Shown here: piece after piece, positions 39,380 through 49,146 of the stretch | Layout of the letters: every line of letters starts with the position of its first letter | How positions within the stretch are numbered: position 1 is the stretch's first letter | NCBI RefSeq assembly: GCF_000760935.2 | Contig: NZ_CP049744.1 | Coordinates: forward strand, 124,001-188,000 | Direction of reading: 5' to 3' | Origin: Rhodococcoides fascians A25f | GTDB lineage: Bacteria > Actinomycetota > Actinomycetes > Mycobacteriales > Mycobacteriaceae | Length of the DNA: 64,000 bases | The notes under the pieces: model-generated | What the model was told of the DNA's origin: nothing | The model's input: the letters and a program-made list of their open reading frames with translations, nothing else | Database searches by the model: none | Program-made: the position numbers and the translations under genes

Positions 39380-39414
39380 CTTCACGCGCCGACGAGTGCT
39401 CTCGGCGCGTGAAG
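39380..39414 (+). terminator. Hairpin between gyrB and gyrA
   Basis: Perfect 13-bp stem CTTCACGCGCCGA / TCGGCGCGTGAAG with a 9-nt loop, 8 bp after the gyrB stop and 25 bp before the gyrA start. It has no T-tract and may partly terminate or stabilise the transcript between the two subunits. Confidence 0.6.
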
Positions 39415-39439
39415 GTGACCGTTTCTCGAGGAGATTTGC

Positions 39440-41983
39440 ATGTCTGACATCACCGAACCGCCGGTAGGACCCCCGCCGGGTTCGACCACCAATGCCGAGG
39501 GTGGAGACCGGATCGATCCGGTCGACATCCAGCAGGAAATGCAGCGCAGTTACATCGATTACGCGATGAGCGTCATCGTCGGCCGTGCCCTGCCCGAGGT
39601 CCGCGATGGTCTCAAGCCGGTGCACCGACGCGTGCTGTACGCGATGTACGACTCGGGCTTCCGTCCCGACCGCAGTTACGTGAAATCCGCACGCCCCGTT
39701 GCCGAAACGATGGGTAACTACCACCCCCACGGCGACACCTCGATCTACGACGCGCTCGTGCGTCTGGCTCAGCCGTGGTCGATGCGGTACCCACTGGTCG
39801 ACGGCCAGGGCAACTTCGGCTCCCGCGGCAACGACGGCGCCGCCGCCATGCGATACACCGAAGCGCGCCTGACCCCGCTCGCCATGGAGATGCTGCGCGA
39901 CATCGACGAGGAAACCGTCGACTTCATCCCCAACTACGACGGCAAAACTCAAGAGCCGACGGTACTTCCGTCGCGAGTGCCCAACCTGTTGATGAACGGC
40001 TCCAACGGCATCGCCGTCGGTATGGCCACCAACATCCCCCCGCACAACTTGCGTGAACTGGGCGACGCAGTGTTCTGGGCCCTCGACAACTTCGAGGCCG
40101 ACGAGGAAGCGACCCTCGCGGCCTGCATGGAACGCGTCAAGGGTCCCGACTTCCCCACCCACGGACTCATCGTCGGCGGTCAGGGTATTCAGGATGCGTA
40201 CTCGACCGGACGCGGTTCGATCCGCATGCGCGGTGTCGTCGAGATCGAGGAAGACTCCAACGGTCGCACCACGATCGTCATAACCGAGCTGCCGTATCAG
40301 GTCAATCCGGACAACCTGATCACCTCGATCGCCGAGCAGGTCCGCGACGGCAAGCTGTCCGGTATCTCGAAGATCGACGACGAGTCGTCCGATCGCGTCG
40401 GGATGCGCATCGTGGTCACGATCAAGCGCGACGCCGTCGCGAAGGTCGTGCTCAACAACCTCTACAAGCACTCGCAGCTGCAGACCAGCTTCGGTGCCAA
40501 CATGCTCTCGATCGTCGACGGCGTTCCGCGCACACTGCGTCTGGACCAGATGATCCGCTTCTACGTCACCCATCAACTCGATGTGATCGTGCGGCGCACC
40601 CGGTACCGGTTGCGTAGAGCCGAGGAACGCGCCCACATTCTGCGCGGACTCGTCAAGGCGCTCGACGCGCTCGACGACGTCATTGCCTTGATCCGCGCGT
40701 CGCAGACGGTGGATCTCGCCAAGCAGGGCTTGATCGATCTGCTCGATATCGACGAGATCCAGGCCCAGGCCATTCTCGACATGCAGTTGCGCCGCCTGGC
40801 CGCACTCGAGCGCCAGAAGATCATCGACGAGTTGGCCGAACTCGAGCGGACCATCGCCGACTTGCAGGACATCCTGGCCAAGCCGGAGCGTCAGCGCCAG
40901 ATCGTGCGCGACGAGCTTGCCGAGATCGTCGAGAAGTTCGGCGACGACCGTCGTACCCGCATCATCGCCGCCGACGGCGACGTCAACGACGAGGATCTGA
41001 TCGCCCGGGAGAACGTGGTCGTCACGATCACCGAGACCGGGTACGCCAAGCGCACCAGAACCGATCTGTACCGCTCGCAGAAGCGCGGCGGGAAGGGCGT
41101 GCAGGGTGCAGGCCTCAAGCAGGACGACATCGTGAGCAAGTTCTTCGTCTGCTCGACACACGACTGGATCCTGTTCTTCACCACCAAGGGACGCGTCTAC
41201 CGGGCCAAGGCGTACGAACTGCCCGAGGCGAACCGAACGGCTCGCGGACAGCACGTCGCCAACCTGCTCGCGTTCCAGCCCGACGAGCGCATCGCGCAGG
41301 TCATTCAGATCAAGACGTACGAGGATGCTCCCTACCTCGTGCTCGCCACCAAGGGCGGTCTGGTCAAGAAGTCACGCCTGACCGACTTCGACTCCAACCG
41401 CAGCGGCGGCATCGTGGCGGTCAACCTGCGCGGCGAGGACGAATTGGTCGGTGCAGTTCTGGCGTCTTCCGACGACGATTTGCTGCTCGTCTCGGCCCAG
41501 GGTCAGTCCATCCGGTTCTCCGCCACCGACGAGGTGTTGCGACCCATGGGCCGCGCGACGTCCGGTGTGCAGGGGATGCGATTCAACGGTGAGGACGAGC
41601 TGCTCTCGCTCAACGTCGTCAGCGAGAACAAGTTCCTGCTGGTCGCGACATCGGGTGGCTACTCCAAGCGCACTGCGATGGAGGATTACCCGCAGCAGGG
41701 CCGCGGCGGAAAGGGAGTACTGACAATCCAGTACGACCCCAAGCGTGGCACGCTGGTGGGAGCTCTCATCGTCGACGACGAGGACGAGCTGTATGCCATC
41801 ACATCCAGTGGTGGCGTCATTCGGACTGCTGCCAAGCAGGTTCGGAAAGCCGGCCGACAGACCAAGGGCGTGCGGTTGATGAATCTCGGTGAAGGCGACA
41901 CACTGCTCGCGATCGCGCGCAACGCCGACGAGATCGAACCGGATGCCGTGGGCACCGAAGACGATGCAGCGAAGGAGTCGTAA
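39440..41983 (+). CDS. gyrA: DNA gyrase subunit A
   Basis: An 847-residue breakage–reunion subunit. Catalytic tyrosine Y139 is in [12 protein letters not shown], and the C-terminal beta-pinwheel includes the GyrA box [10 protein letters not shown]. In the quinolone-determining segment ([11 protein letters not shown]) Thr100 occupies the position that is Ser in most bacteria and Ala in M. tuberculosis; Asp104 is retained. The start is ATG 39440, with GAGGAG upstream. The next gene starts one base after the stop. Confidence 0.97.
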   Translation: MSDITEPPVGPPPGSTTNAEGGDRIDPVDIQQEMQRSYIDYAMSVIVGRALPEVRDGLKPVHRRVLYAMYDSGFRPDRSYVKSARPVAETMGNYHPHGDTSIYDALVRLAQPWSMRYPLVDGQGNFGSRGNDGAAAMRYTEARLTPLAMEMLRDIDEETVDFIPNYDGKTQEPTVLPSRVPNLLMNGSNGIAVGMATNIPPHNLRELGDAVFWALDNFEADEEATLAACMERVKGPDFPTHGLIVGGQGIQDAYSTGRGSIRMRGVVEIEEDSNGRTTIVITELPYQVNPDNLITSIAEQVRDGKLSGISKIDDESSDRVGMRIVVTIKRDAVAKVVLNNLYKHSQLQTSFGANMLSIVDGVPRTLRLDQMIRFYVTHQLDVIVRRTRYRLRRAEERAHILRGLVKALDALDDVIALIRASQTVDLAKQGLIDLLDIDEIQAQAILDMQLRRLAALERQKIIDELAELERTIADLQDILAKPERQRQIVRDELAEIVEKFGDDRRTRIIAADGDVNDEDLIARENVVVTITETGYAKRTRTDLYRSQKRGGKGVQGAGLKQDDIVSKFFVCSTHDWILFFTTKGRVYRAKAYELPEANRTARGQHVANLLAFQPDERIAQVIQIKTYEDAPYLVLATKGGLVKKSRLTDFDSNRSGGIVAVNLRGEDELVGAVLASSDDDLLLVSAQGQSIRFSATDEVLRPMGRATSGVQGMRFNGEDELLSLNVVSENKFLLVATSGGYSKRTAMEDYPQQGRGGKGVLTIQYDPKRGTLVGALIVDDEDELYAITSSGGVIRTAAKQVRKAGRQTKGVRLMNLGEGDTLLAIARNADEIEPDAVGTEDDAAKES

Positions 41984-43345
41984 GTGAGCACTCCCAACCG
42001 GCCTGGTAGCAGGCCCGGCCCCAGCGGCGCACCGGACGGCCGCGAGGCACCGCGGGCCGAGCAGCCCGCGCGGCCTGCGCCGCCCGAGGGAGCTCGTCCC
42101 GGTAGCCGACCGCAGCCAGCCACTCGACCGGCACCCGCTGCCGGCCGCGGACCGGCTCCCCAGGGGAACTCCCGTCCGCCGGTGCGTCCGGCACAGGGTG
42201 CTCCCAACGGTCCGGCACGACCGACACAGGGCCCGCCCCCGCAGCGGCCGCCTGCACCTCAGGGACCCGCACCTCAGGGACCGCCGCCGCAGTCTCAGCC
42301 GGGAGTGACGAATCAGGGCCCCCCGACGGCTCGGCCGGTTCAGCCCGGTTCCGGTCAGCCCACTGCGGATCGACCGGCAAACGGTCAGCCCCCGCAGCGA
42401 CAGGCACCGCCGGCAGGACCGCCGTCTCGTCCGGCTCCGCCGCGGGGCCCGGCACCCACCGAGGTGTCGCAGGCACCGGAGGGGTCGGCCGAGGGTGATG
42501 ACGCGACTCGCGCCAATCGACCGGTGCCCCAGGCTGCTCGCGAGCAAGACCACGCCGCACCGGCCGCCACCCAGGCAATGCCTGCTCAGCCGGTCGAGGG
42601 TCCGCAGGGTGGGTCGGGAACGCCGCCGTGGCAGCGTGGCGCCGGTCAGCGTCCGCCGCAGCAGGGCACGGAGGACCGTCAGCAGCCGCAGAACCAGCCG
42701 CAGACCAATCTCTCCGGTCGAGGCGCAGCCCTTCCACCGAATGCCGAGTTCGACCGGTCTGCCCGCACGACCGCCGAGCCCGTTCAACGTGAGTCCACCG
42801 AGGACAAGACCGAACGGCGCGAGGCCGCTCGATCGAAGGCAGCGGTGATCGACGGGCCGACCCGTCATATCGAACGCAAGGATCTGGCGAAGGACATGCC
42901 CGATCTGTCGGCCGTCCGGCATCCCGAGCAGAGCCAGGCCGACCGCGCCGCGCCCGCCGCCATCACGGCAGTGCCCAGCGCGGACGGCAATCCTTTGCGC
43001 GCAACCATTCAGATCCGCAAGATCGATCCGTGGTCGACGCTCAAGATTGCGCTCGTCATCGCGGTGTCACTGTTCTTCGTCTGGATGGTGGCCGTCGGCC
43101 TGCTGTACGCCGTGCTGGACGGTATGGGCGTATGGGACCGCCTCAACAGTGCGTTCACCGAGATCGTCAACGAATCCGGTGACGGTGGACTCGTCAGCGC
43201 CGGACAGGTGTTCGGCTACGCAGCGGTGATCGGTGTGATCAATGTCGTACTCTTCACCGCTCTCACCACAATCGGCGCATTCATCTACAACCTGTCGTCG
43301 GACCTGGTCGGTGGCGTCGAAGTGACGCTGGCAGACCGCGACTGA
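41984..43345 (+). CDS. DUF3566 membrane protein (Rv0007-like)
   Basis: A 453-residue protein with a long Pro/Gln/Gly-rich, presumably disordered N-terminus (about 1–330), followed by the DUF3566 domain: [20 protein letters not shown], two membrane helices (about 350–380 and 405–435) and a short C-terminus. It matches M. tuberculosis Rv0007 in position (directly after gyrA, before tRNA-Ile and tRNA-Ala). Function is not known; a scaffold role at the membrane is possible. The start is GTG 41984, one base after the gyrA stop. Confidence 0.9.
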   Translation: MSTPNRPGSRPGPSGAPDGREAPRAEQPARPAPPEGARPGSRPQPATRPAPAAGRGPAPQGNSRPPVRPAQGAPNGPARPTQGPPPQRPPAPQGPAPQGPPPQSQPGVTNQGPPTARPVQPGSGQPTADRPANGQPPQRQAPPAGPPSRPAPPRGPAPTEVSQAPEGSAEGDDATRANRPVPQAAREQDHAAPAATQAMPAQPVEGPQGGSGTPPWQRGAGQRPPQQGTEDRQQPQNQPQTNLSGRGAALPPNAEFDRSARTTAEPVQRESTEDKTERREAARSKAAVIDGPTRHIERKDLAKDMPDLSAVRHPEQSQADRAAPAAITAVPSADGNPLRATIQIRKIDPWSTLKIALVIAVSLFFVWMVAVGLLYAVLDGMGVWDRLNSAFTEIVNESGDGGLVSAGQVFGYAAVIGVINVVLFTALTTIGAFIYNLSSDLVGGVEVTLADRD

Positions 43346-43454
43346 CCTGCACAACGAGTAGCCGTATCGGGCCGTTTTGGAAGACAGCGGCCCGATACGG
43401 TAATCTCATCCCTCGGTTCGAGGAGAGGAATTCTTCGACCGAAAGCAGTGATGA

Positions 43455-43528
43455 GGGCCTATAGCTCAGGCGGTTAGAGCGCTTCCCTGATAAGGAAGAG
43501 GTCGGAGGTTCAAGTCCTCCTAGGCCCA
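43455..43528 (+). tRNA. tRNA-Ile (GAU)
   Basis: Cloverleaf with acceptor GGGCCTA / TAGGCCC, D-arm GCTC-AGGCGGTTA-GAGC, anticodon stem CTTCC-CTGATAA-GGAAG (anticodon GAT), and T-arm GGAGG-TTCAAGT-CCTCC. CCA is not encoded. It is the conserved isoleucine tRNA next to gyrA in this order. Confidence 0.96.
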
Positions 43529-43555
43529 CACCGAACGAACGAAAAGAGGCAGGAC

Positions 43556-43666
43556 GTGAAAATCCTTCTTCTCGTCGCATCGGTGGTGATCGCAGTGCTG
43601 ACAGTATCGAAGGTGCGCTCGACGCGCAGCTCGGACGGCGTCTGGCACAGTATCTCCACCGGGTGA
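43556..43666 (+). CDS. DLW-39 family small membrane protein
   Basis: A 36-residue product, starting at GTG 43556 with GAGGCAGG upstream, lies between tRNA-Ile and tRNA-Ala. The sequence is one hydrophobic helix after Lys2 (VKILLLVASVVIAVLTVSK) and a polar tail with D-G-V-W and …STG at the end. Length, position near gyrA and layout match the DLW-39 family of small actinobacterial proteins, although the diagnostic DLW is here DGVW. Function unknown. It was too short to be detected by ordinary length cut-offs. Confidence 0.65.
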   Translation: MKILLLVASVVIAVLTVSKVRSTRSSDGVWHSISTG

Positions 43667-43718
43667 CAATCGCTCGGATCGAACGTGTAATGTTCGTGCA
43701 CGTTCAACCGCAACACCC

Positions 43719-43791
43719 GGGGCCTTAGCTCAGTTGGTAGAGCGCTGCCTTTGCAAGGCAGATGTCAGGAGTTCGAATCTCCTAGGCTCCA
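43719..43791 (+). tRNA. tRNA-Ala (UGC)
   Basis: Acceptor GGGGCCT / AGGCTCC (one G·U), D-arm GCTC-AGTTGGTA-GAGC, anticodon stem-loop CTGCC-TTTGCAA-GGCAG (anticodon TGC), T-arm CAGGA-GTTCGAA-TCTCCT. CCA is not encoded. A terminator follows directly. Confidence 0.96.
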
Positions 43792-43795
43792 CAAC

Positions 43796-43827
43796 AAAAG
43801 GACGTCCACTTCGTGGGCGTCCTTTTT
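43796..43827 (+). terminator. Rho-independent terminator after tRNA-Ala
   Basis: 14-bp stem AAAAGGACGTCCAC / GTGGGCGTCCTTTT (one T·G) with a 3-nt loop and a T5 tract. Confidence 0.9.
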
Positions 43828-43828
43828 C

Positions 43829-44204
43829 GTGTTCGCACCCTCTCCGGCGGCCCAAGTCCACTCGATGTGCCATTGACCCCCGAAAAGGCCACCAGATGTG
43901 ACATCGAGTGCCGAGGAAGCCTGGTGGTCCGAGGCGGGCCGAGCGCGAGGGTTGTGACCGTACCCAAGGGTGCTCGTCGCCGGCGCCCATATGTCCAGAC
44001 ACTCGACTGTTCTGTTTCGCATCGGGAGCGTGGTCCCTAGCGTTGTCGGTGTGCAAGAACCGTCGGTCCCACGACCGGCGTGAACGGTCGCGACGGCGCA
44101 CCGCAGGGGGGTGTGCCGTCGCAGCTGTCTCGGCGGACATTGTTCGCCCCTGTCTCGAATCGATTGTCGGTTCGGGCACCTCGATGTTCGAAGGAGCCCC
44201 GCAG
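43829..44204. other. Gene-free interval before the desaturase gene
   Basis: 376 bp without a supported gene. It contains copy 1 of the 52-bp inverted-repeat element (43859–43910) and should include the desaturase promoter. Nothing else was recognised. Confidence 0.6.
43856..43910. repeat. 52-bp inverted-repeat element, copy 1
   Basis: Inverted arms CACTCGATGT (43859–43868) and ACATCGAGTG (43901–43910) enclose a conserved GCCATTGACCCCCGAAAAGG core. The 37 bases 43856–43892 are identical to 50097–50133; only about eight bases before the right arm differ. Both copies have the same orientation and 42-bp arm spacing. Confidence 0.85.
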
Positions 44205-45155
44205 ATGACACGTGTTCTCGATCATGAAGAGCTGTTGACCGAACTCGACGGCACCCTGGAAGCCAATTTGAATCGCCATCTGTCGATGGCGAAGGAATGG
44301 CATCCGCATGACTACGTTCCGTGGGATCTGGGCCGGAATTTCGCGGCGATGGGTGGGGAGGACTGGTCTCTCGAGCAGTCGTCGTTGTCGGAACTGGCCC
44401 GCACGGCGATGATCACCAATCTGCTCACCGAGGACAATCTGCCGTCGTATCACCGGGGATTGGCAGACAATTTTTCGTTGGACGGTGCCTGGGGTACGTG
44501 GGTGGGGCGCTGGACCGCAGAAGAGAATCGCCACGGGATCGTCATGCGCGATTATTTGGTGGTGACGCGTGCAGTCGACCCGGTGGAGTTGGAGCGGGCT
44601 CGGATGCATCACATGACTGTCGGCGTGGATGCGCCGATGGACGGGGCAAACTTCCTGCATTCGGTTGCGTATGTGACGTTTCAGGAGTTGGCGACTCGGG
44701 TGTCGCACCGTAATACGGGGTTGGCGTGTGGTGATCCGGTGGCGGATCGAATGTTGGCTCGAGTTGCTGCGGACGAGAATCTGCACATGATCTTCTATCG
44801 GAACCTCGGTGAGGCGTCGTTGGATCTCGTGCCCGACCAGATGGTTCGCGCCATCGCCGATGTCGCAACGGACTTCCAGATGCCCGGCCTGAACATGCCG
44901 AATTTCCGCAAGAACGCCATGATTCTGGCCAAGAATGGAATCTACGATCTCCGGCAGCATCTGGACGAAGTCCTGATGCCGGTGCTGCGCAAGTGGAAGA
45001 TCTTCGAGCGCAACGATTTCACCGGTGAGGGCGAGCGGGATCGCGATCGGCTGGCTGCATTCGTAGAGGACTTGGAGTCCAAGGCGACCAAGTTCGAGGA
45101 GTCGAGGGATCGATTGCTCGCCAGGGAGGCTGCGCGCGCCGAGAAGGCGTCCTGA
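44205..45155 (+). CDS. Acyl-ACP desaturase (DesA family)
   Basis: A 316-residue soluble di-iron fatty-acid desaturase (FA_desaturase_2) closely like M. tuberculosis DesA1: LNRHLSMAKEWHPHDYVPWD, TEDNLPSYHR, TAEENRHG, FQELATRVSHRNTG, and ADENLHMIFYR give the six iron ligands. It inserts a double bond into ACP-bound acyl chains, in mycolate producers linked to meromycolate or unsaturated fatty-acid synthesis. The start is ATG 44205 because GAAGGAG lies nine bases upstream; ATG 44184 is in frame but lacks a ribosome binding site. No ferredoxin partner lies next to it. Confidence 0.9.
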   Translation: MTRVLDHEELLTELDGTLEANLNRHLSMAKEWHPHDYVPWDLGRNFAAMGGEDWSLEQSSLSELARTAMITNLLTEDNLPSYHRGLADNFSLDGAWGTWVGRWTAEENRHGIVMRDYLVVTRAVDPVELERARMHHMTVGVDAPMDGANFLHSVAYVTFQELATRVSHRNTGLACGDPVADRMLARVAADENLHMIFYRNLGEASLDLVPDQMVRAIADVATDFQMPGLNMPNFRKNAMILAKNGIYDLRQHLDEVLMPVLRKWKIFERNDFTGEGERDRDRLAAFVEDLESKATKFEESRDRLLAREAARAEKAS

Positions 45156-45360
45156 CCTGCTGCGTCTTCCCTGCGTAGAGTCGTGGTCGCGCCTCGAAGG
45201 TGTTAGAGTCCGGGCATCGTTGGGTCATGTGAGGCGATGGCCGTAGTGCGTGGGGAGGGCCGATGGTGCCTGGGGGGTATCAGGTGAGTGGTGTGGTCCG
45301 GTTCGGTGTGCGTTGCCGCGAGCACGAGCAGGCATTGCCCGACGCAACCGGCACCGACTG

Positions 45361-46359
45361 GTGAGCAGGCCGAGGTTCGACGAGTCCGGCCGCATGCTCG
45401 CGGTGTTCGCGGCTGTGACCACCGTCCTCTACGCCGCGAGCGCCGTCGCCTCGTGGTCCAATCTGTCCGGTCCCCAGCAGGTTCTGGCGGCGTTGGCGCT
45501 GCTGATGGGCCCATTGGCGATCGTGGTTCTGGTGCGGGCGGGTGTGCCGAGTCCCAAACGAGCGGTGGGTTGTGCGACAGCGCTGTCGGTGGTGGGACTC
45601 GCGTGTGCGCTGGGTAGCAGCGACACCATGCCTGCCTTCTTGATCTGTGTGCAGGCCGCGATGTTCCTCGGCATGCACATCGGCGCCTTCTGGTCCGAGC
45701 GAAACGCCGGTATCTGGGTTGCGGTACTTGCTGTTTCAGCAGTGATCGGTGCCGCGATCGCGCCGTACGGAACACCGTTCATCTCCTACATTCTCGTCGC
45801 TCTCGGAATCGTCGGTGCGACCGAGGTCTTCGGCGTCTTCGCACGCCGGATGCGGTATTTCTCGACCCACGACGCATTGACCGGACTTCTCAACCGCTTC
45901 GGGTTCGAGTCCAAGATCGAGAAGATGCTTCCGGCCTGCGCTGCCCGCGGACTCTCGGTCAGCCTCGCGGTGCTCGATCTCGACAATTTCAAGGAGATCA
46001 ACGACGAGTACGGCCACATCGCGGGTGACGTACTCCTGACTCGGGTCTCGAAAGCGTGGAAGGGGCAGCTGACCAAACGAGATGTTCTCGGTCGCCTCGG
46101 TGGAGACGAGTTCGTGTTGTTCATGCCCGGAGTCCTCGAGAAAGAAGCCTTGCAGATCATCGATCGGTTGCGCCGTGCCCATCGGGCCGAGTGGAGCGTA
46201 GGCCTGGCGTGTATGCCCGCGGGTCGTCGCTGGGGTGAGATCTACCGGGCAGCCGACGCAGATCTCTACAGGGCCAAGCGGAGCAGACCGCCTCGGACCA
46301 GTCGTCCGACCGATCCGGGAGACGGCTTCAGCGGACCGGTTCACAGAATCGCGCGGTGA
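45361..46359 (+). CDS. Membrane-bound diguanylate cyclase (GGDEF)
   Basis: A 332-residue protein with six predicted membrane helices (about 10–165) and a C-terminal GGDEF domain (about 180–330): DLDNFKEINDEYGHIAGD and RLGGDEFVLFM hold an intact active site for c-di-GMP synthesis from GTP. The position of the RxxD inhibitory I-site is TKRD, so product feedback may be absent. The start is uncertain: GTG 45361 is chosen because membrane-domain sequence begins just after it; GTG 45250 would add 37 residues. No EAL domain is fused. Confidence 0.85.
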   Translation: MSRPRFDESGRMLAVFAAVTTVLYAASAVASWSNLSGPQQVLAALALLMGPLAIVVLVRAGVPSPKRAVGCATALSVVGLACALGSSDTMPAFLICVQAAMFLGMHIGAFWSERNAGIWVAVLAVSAVIGAAIAPYGTPFISYILVALGIVGATEVFGVFARRMRYFSTHDALTGLLNRFGFESKIEKMLPACAARGLSVSLAVLDLDNFKEINDEYGHIAGDVLLTRVSKAWKGQLTKRDVLGRLGGDEFVLFMPGVLEKEALQIIDRLRRAHRAEWSVGLACMPAGRRWGEIYRAADADLYRAKRSRPPRTSRPTDPGDGFSGPVHRIAR

Positions 46360-46496
46360 CGTGCACAGAACGCTTCCGTTGATCCTCAGCTTGCGTTGAT
46401 CCCCAGATTTCATCCACAGGCTGGGGATAGATTTCACGGCCGGACTCGTCTTTCGCGTTGACTCGTCGGATACGACGACGCTGCGGGGGATTCACG

Positions 46497-48128
46497 ATGG
46501 TCACACTCGACGAGATCAGATCGTGGAACAGCCGTGAGTTGATCACCGCCTCCGACGGTCTGATGCGGCAGTGGCGCGAACTGGTCGTCGTACATGGTGC
46601 GTCCGCGGACGCGGTGCTCGGCGACGACTGGGTCGGTGCGGCCGCCGATGCTGCCCGAGAGGCGATGAGAGGCGTCCGATCCGATGTACGCGGTTCCTCC
46701 GACGAGCTGCTTCGGATCGCGAGCTGCGTCGCCGACGCCTCGATCGACATGGCGAGCCTGATCGCAGCTCTGCGCACGATAGAGCAGGAAGCCGGCGAAT
46801 CTCGGTTCGGCATCCACTCCGACGGTTCGGTGACCGACTCGGTCGAGTCGTACTCGGTTGCGCTCTCGGACCTGTGGTCGACGACGCGGGATCGTCGGCG
46901 TCTCCGTGAGGAGTTGGCGGCGCGAGTCTCTCAGTTGATCCGCACGGCAACGGCTTTCGACGACACCCTTGCTCGACGCCTCGCCGGGGGAACCCCGGAG
47001 ATACAGGTCGCGACCGCAATTGCGGCCTCGGTGACCCCGGGCGCAACTCCGGCTGCCAATTCTGCGTTCTGGAGCGCGCTCTCGCCAGCCGCGCGAACCA
47101 GGTTGATGGTGGAGCAGCCCGCGCTGATCGGCAGTCTCGACGGTCTGCCGGGTCGGGTGCGAGACAGTGCCAATCGGCGGGTTCTGGCCGCCGAGCGTGT
47201 TCGCCTCCTCGCCGTCGAGGCCGAATTACGGAAGGAGTTGGACAACAACGTTTTCGGAGGAATCTTCAGCGACGCAGATGCGGGGCTGGAACAGACGCGC
47301 AAGCGACTTCAGTCGCTCTATGCGATCGAATCTGTCCTTGCGCAGGGAGATCGGCAGCTTCTGGTGTTGGACAACTCCTCGTACGAGGAGACCACAGCGG
47401 CTGTTGCGGTGGGTGATGTCGACACAGCCACTCATGTGGCCGTGTTCGTACCCGGTCTCGGTTCGACCGTGCACGGAGACATCGAGAGCTACGACGGTGA
47501 TATGGAAGGATTGAAATCAACTGTGCAGCAACTGCTTCCAGGAGACCAGGGTGAGAGTGCGGCGGTCGTGACGTGGATGAACTACCAGGCGCCCCAACTC
47601 GGTTGGGGACTGCTCGAACCTGACCGAACCGTGATGTCCCCACTTGTGGCGGAAGTGGGGGCAGATCGGCTCGGTCCATTTCTGGACGGACTCGACGCAG
47701 CTCGTGCGAGCGATCCGCACCTGTCGGTGCTGGCCCACTCGTACGGGTCGCTCACCGCGGCGTCGGCGCTTCGAGCCGACACCGGGGTCGACGACTTCGT
47801 GGCTCTCGGGTCCCCAGGATTGGGTACGCACACGGTCTCGGATCTTCGGCTACCCGACGGACACGTGTTCTCCGCCGAAGCCGGTGGCGATATCGTCGCC
47901 GACCTCGGTGCCTTCGGTCGCGATCCAGGCGCGATGGACGGGGTCACGCTGCTCTCGACCGATGGCTCCGACGGCCGCAGCGGATCGATCGGTCACAGCG
48001 ACTACTTTGCCGAGGGATCGACCAGTCGTCACAACGCCGCGCTTGTCGTCGCCGACCGCAGCGAGGACGCCGTGGTCAGAACCAGGCCGGCCTTGTTCGA
48101 CCTACTGCAGAAGATTCTGTATCTATGA
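46497..48128 (+). CDS. DUF1023 alpha/beta hydrolase with WXG100-like N-terminal region
   Basis: A 543-residue protein. The N-terminal about 110 residues form a helical region of WXG100-like size and pattern (DEIRSWN, LMRQWRELV, LGDDWVGAAAD). The C-terminal half is a DUF1023 alpha/beta-hydrolase with HVAVFVPGLGSTV and the nucleophile elbow LAHSYGS. No signal peptide is seen. The start is ATG 46497 with GCGGGGGA just upstream. DUF1023 hydrolases are common in mycobacteria and rhodococci; substrate unknown. Its stop overlaps the end of convergent cwsA by six bases. Confidence 0.82.
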   Translation: MVTLDEIRSWNSRELITASDGLMRQWRELVVVHGASADAVLGDDWVGAAADAAREAMRGVRSDVRGSSDELLRIASCVADASIDMASLIAALRTIEQEAGESRFGIHSDGSVTDSVESYSVALSDLWSTTRDRRRLREELAARVSQLIRTATAFDDTLARRLAGGTPEIQVATAIAASVTPGATPAANSAFWSALSPAARTRLMVEQPALIGSLDGLPGRVRDSANRRVLAAERVRLLAVEAELRKELDNNVFGGIFSDADAGLEQTRKRLQSLYAIESVLAQGDRQLLVLDNSSYEETTAAVAVGDVDTATHVAVFVPGLGSTVHGDIESYDGDMEGLKSTVQQLLPGDQGESAAVVTWMNYQAPQLGWGLLEPDRTVMSPLVAEVGADRLGPFLDGLDAARASDPHLSVLAHSYGSLTAASALRADTGVDDFVALGSPGLGTHTVSDLRLPDGHVFSAEAGGDIVADLGAFGRDPGAMDGVTLLSTDGSDGRSGSIGHSDYFAEGSTSRHNAALVVADRSEDAVVRTRPALFDLLQKILYL

Positions 48129-48503
48129 CGAGCCCTCGTCGTAGTCGGCCAGGCTCGGCGGAACGTCGGCGGGCGGCGGTACCTCGTTTCGGCGACGGCC
48201 GAGGTAGAACACGACACCACCGATGACGGCAGCGGCAACCCCGAACACCAGAACGCGGCGCTTGTTTCCCGACTTCGGGTCGACCGTCAGAGCCGTCCTG
48301 GTGAGGTTGGCTTCGGCGATCCGTTCCGCAGTTGCGACGCGACGCTGTGCAGCCTGTTTGCGGGCCAGACCGTAGCCGCGCTTGGCGAGCAGCAGACCCA
48401 CTCCGGCAGGGCCCTTGCTCACGGCGGTAGCGGCACCGAGCAGCGCCGATGCCGCCGTGCCGGTGGAGGAGTGAACCTGCTCGGTTTTCGTAGTGCTCGT
48501 CAT
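48123..48503 (-). CDS. cwsA: Cell wall synthesis protein CwsA
   Basis: A 126-residue membrane protein of the Rv0008c type. N-terminal cytoplasmic part with KGPAGVGLLLAKRGYGLARKQAAQRR (shown only in part: AKRGYGLARKQAAQRR), one membrane helix (VLVFGVAAAVIGGVVFYLG, about 88–106), and a short Pro/Asp-rich tail. In mycobacteria CwsA interacts with the polar scaffold Wag31 and with CrgA, aiding peptidoglycan synthesis and cell shape. The start is ATG 48503; the ORF upstream overlaps the divergent ppiA promoter. Confidence 0.85.
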   Translation of the reverse strand: MTSTTKTEQVHSSTGTAASALLGAATAVSKGPAGVGLLLAKRGYGLARKQAAQRRVATAERIAEANLTRTALTVDPKSGNKRRVLVFGVAAAVIGGVVFYLGRRRNEVPPPADVPPSLADYDEGSS

Positions 48504-48594
48504 ACCCTCACTGTTCCACAACAGCACCCCGATCGACCCTCCCGATACACCACCTGTGAACTACCCGAACGCCCGAGATGGCACGATGGTGGGC

Positions 48595-49122
48595 GTGACT
48601 TCACCAAACAAGACCCAAACGGCAACGCTGCACACCAACCGCGGCGACATCGTCATCGAACTGTTCGGCAATCACGCCCCCAAGACCGTCGCGAACTTCG
48701 TCGGTCTCGCGGACGGGTCGAAGGAATACACGACGCAGAACGCGTCGGGTGCCAAGACCGGACCGTTCTACGACGGCGCAGTCTTCCACCGCGTCATCGA
48801 CGGTTTCATGATCCAGGGCGGCGACCCGACCGGCACCGGCTCCGGCGGACCGGGCTACAAGTTCGAGGACGAGTTCCACCCCGAGCTCTCGTTCGATCGC
48901 CCGTACCTGCTGGCCATGGCGAACGCAGGCCCCGGCACCAACGGCTCGCAGTTCTTCATCACCACCGGCAAGACCCCGCACCTCAACCGCAAGCACTCCA
49001 TCTTCGGTGAGGTCACCGACGAGGCGTCCAAGAAGGTCGTCGACGCCATCTCGAGCACGCAGGTCGGCCGCGGCGATCGCCCGGTGGACGAGGTCGTCAT
49101 CAACAGCGTCACGATTGCCTGA
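48595..49122 (+). CDS. ppiA: Cytosolic peptidyl-prolyl cis-trans isomerase (cyclophilin)
   Basis: A 175-residue cyclophilin with TLHTNRGDIVIELFGNHAPK, the catalytic FHRVIDGFMIQGGDPTGTG, and FFITTGKTPHLN. It catalyses proline isomerisation. The start is GTG 48595 (VTSPNKTQT), where homology begins; ATG 48586 is in frame. Same position as Rv0009. A rhomboid gene follows 24 bp later, a likely operon. Confidence 0.93.
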   Translation: MTSPNKTQTATLHTNRGDIVIELFGNHAPKTVANFVGLADGSKEYTTQNASGAKTGPFYDGAVFHRVIDGFMIQGGDPTGTGSGGPGYKFEDEFHPELSFDRPYLLAMANAGPGTNGSQFFITTGKTPHLNRKHSIFGEVTDEASKKVVDAISSTQVGRGDRPVDEVVINSVTIA

Positions 49123-49146
49123 TCTAGTTCCACAGAAAGATTCACG

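Noticed and set aside
41372..42922. Long minus-strand frame opposite the gyrA end and DUF3566 gene.
   Set aside because: Arg/Ser/Leu-rich shadow of the Pro-rich DUF3566 N-terminus.
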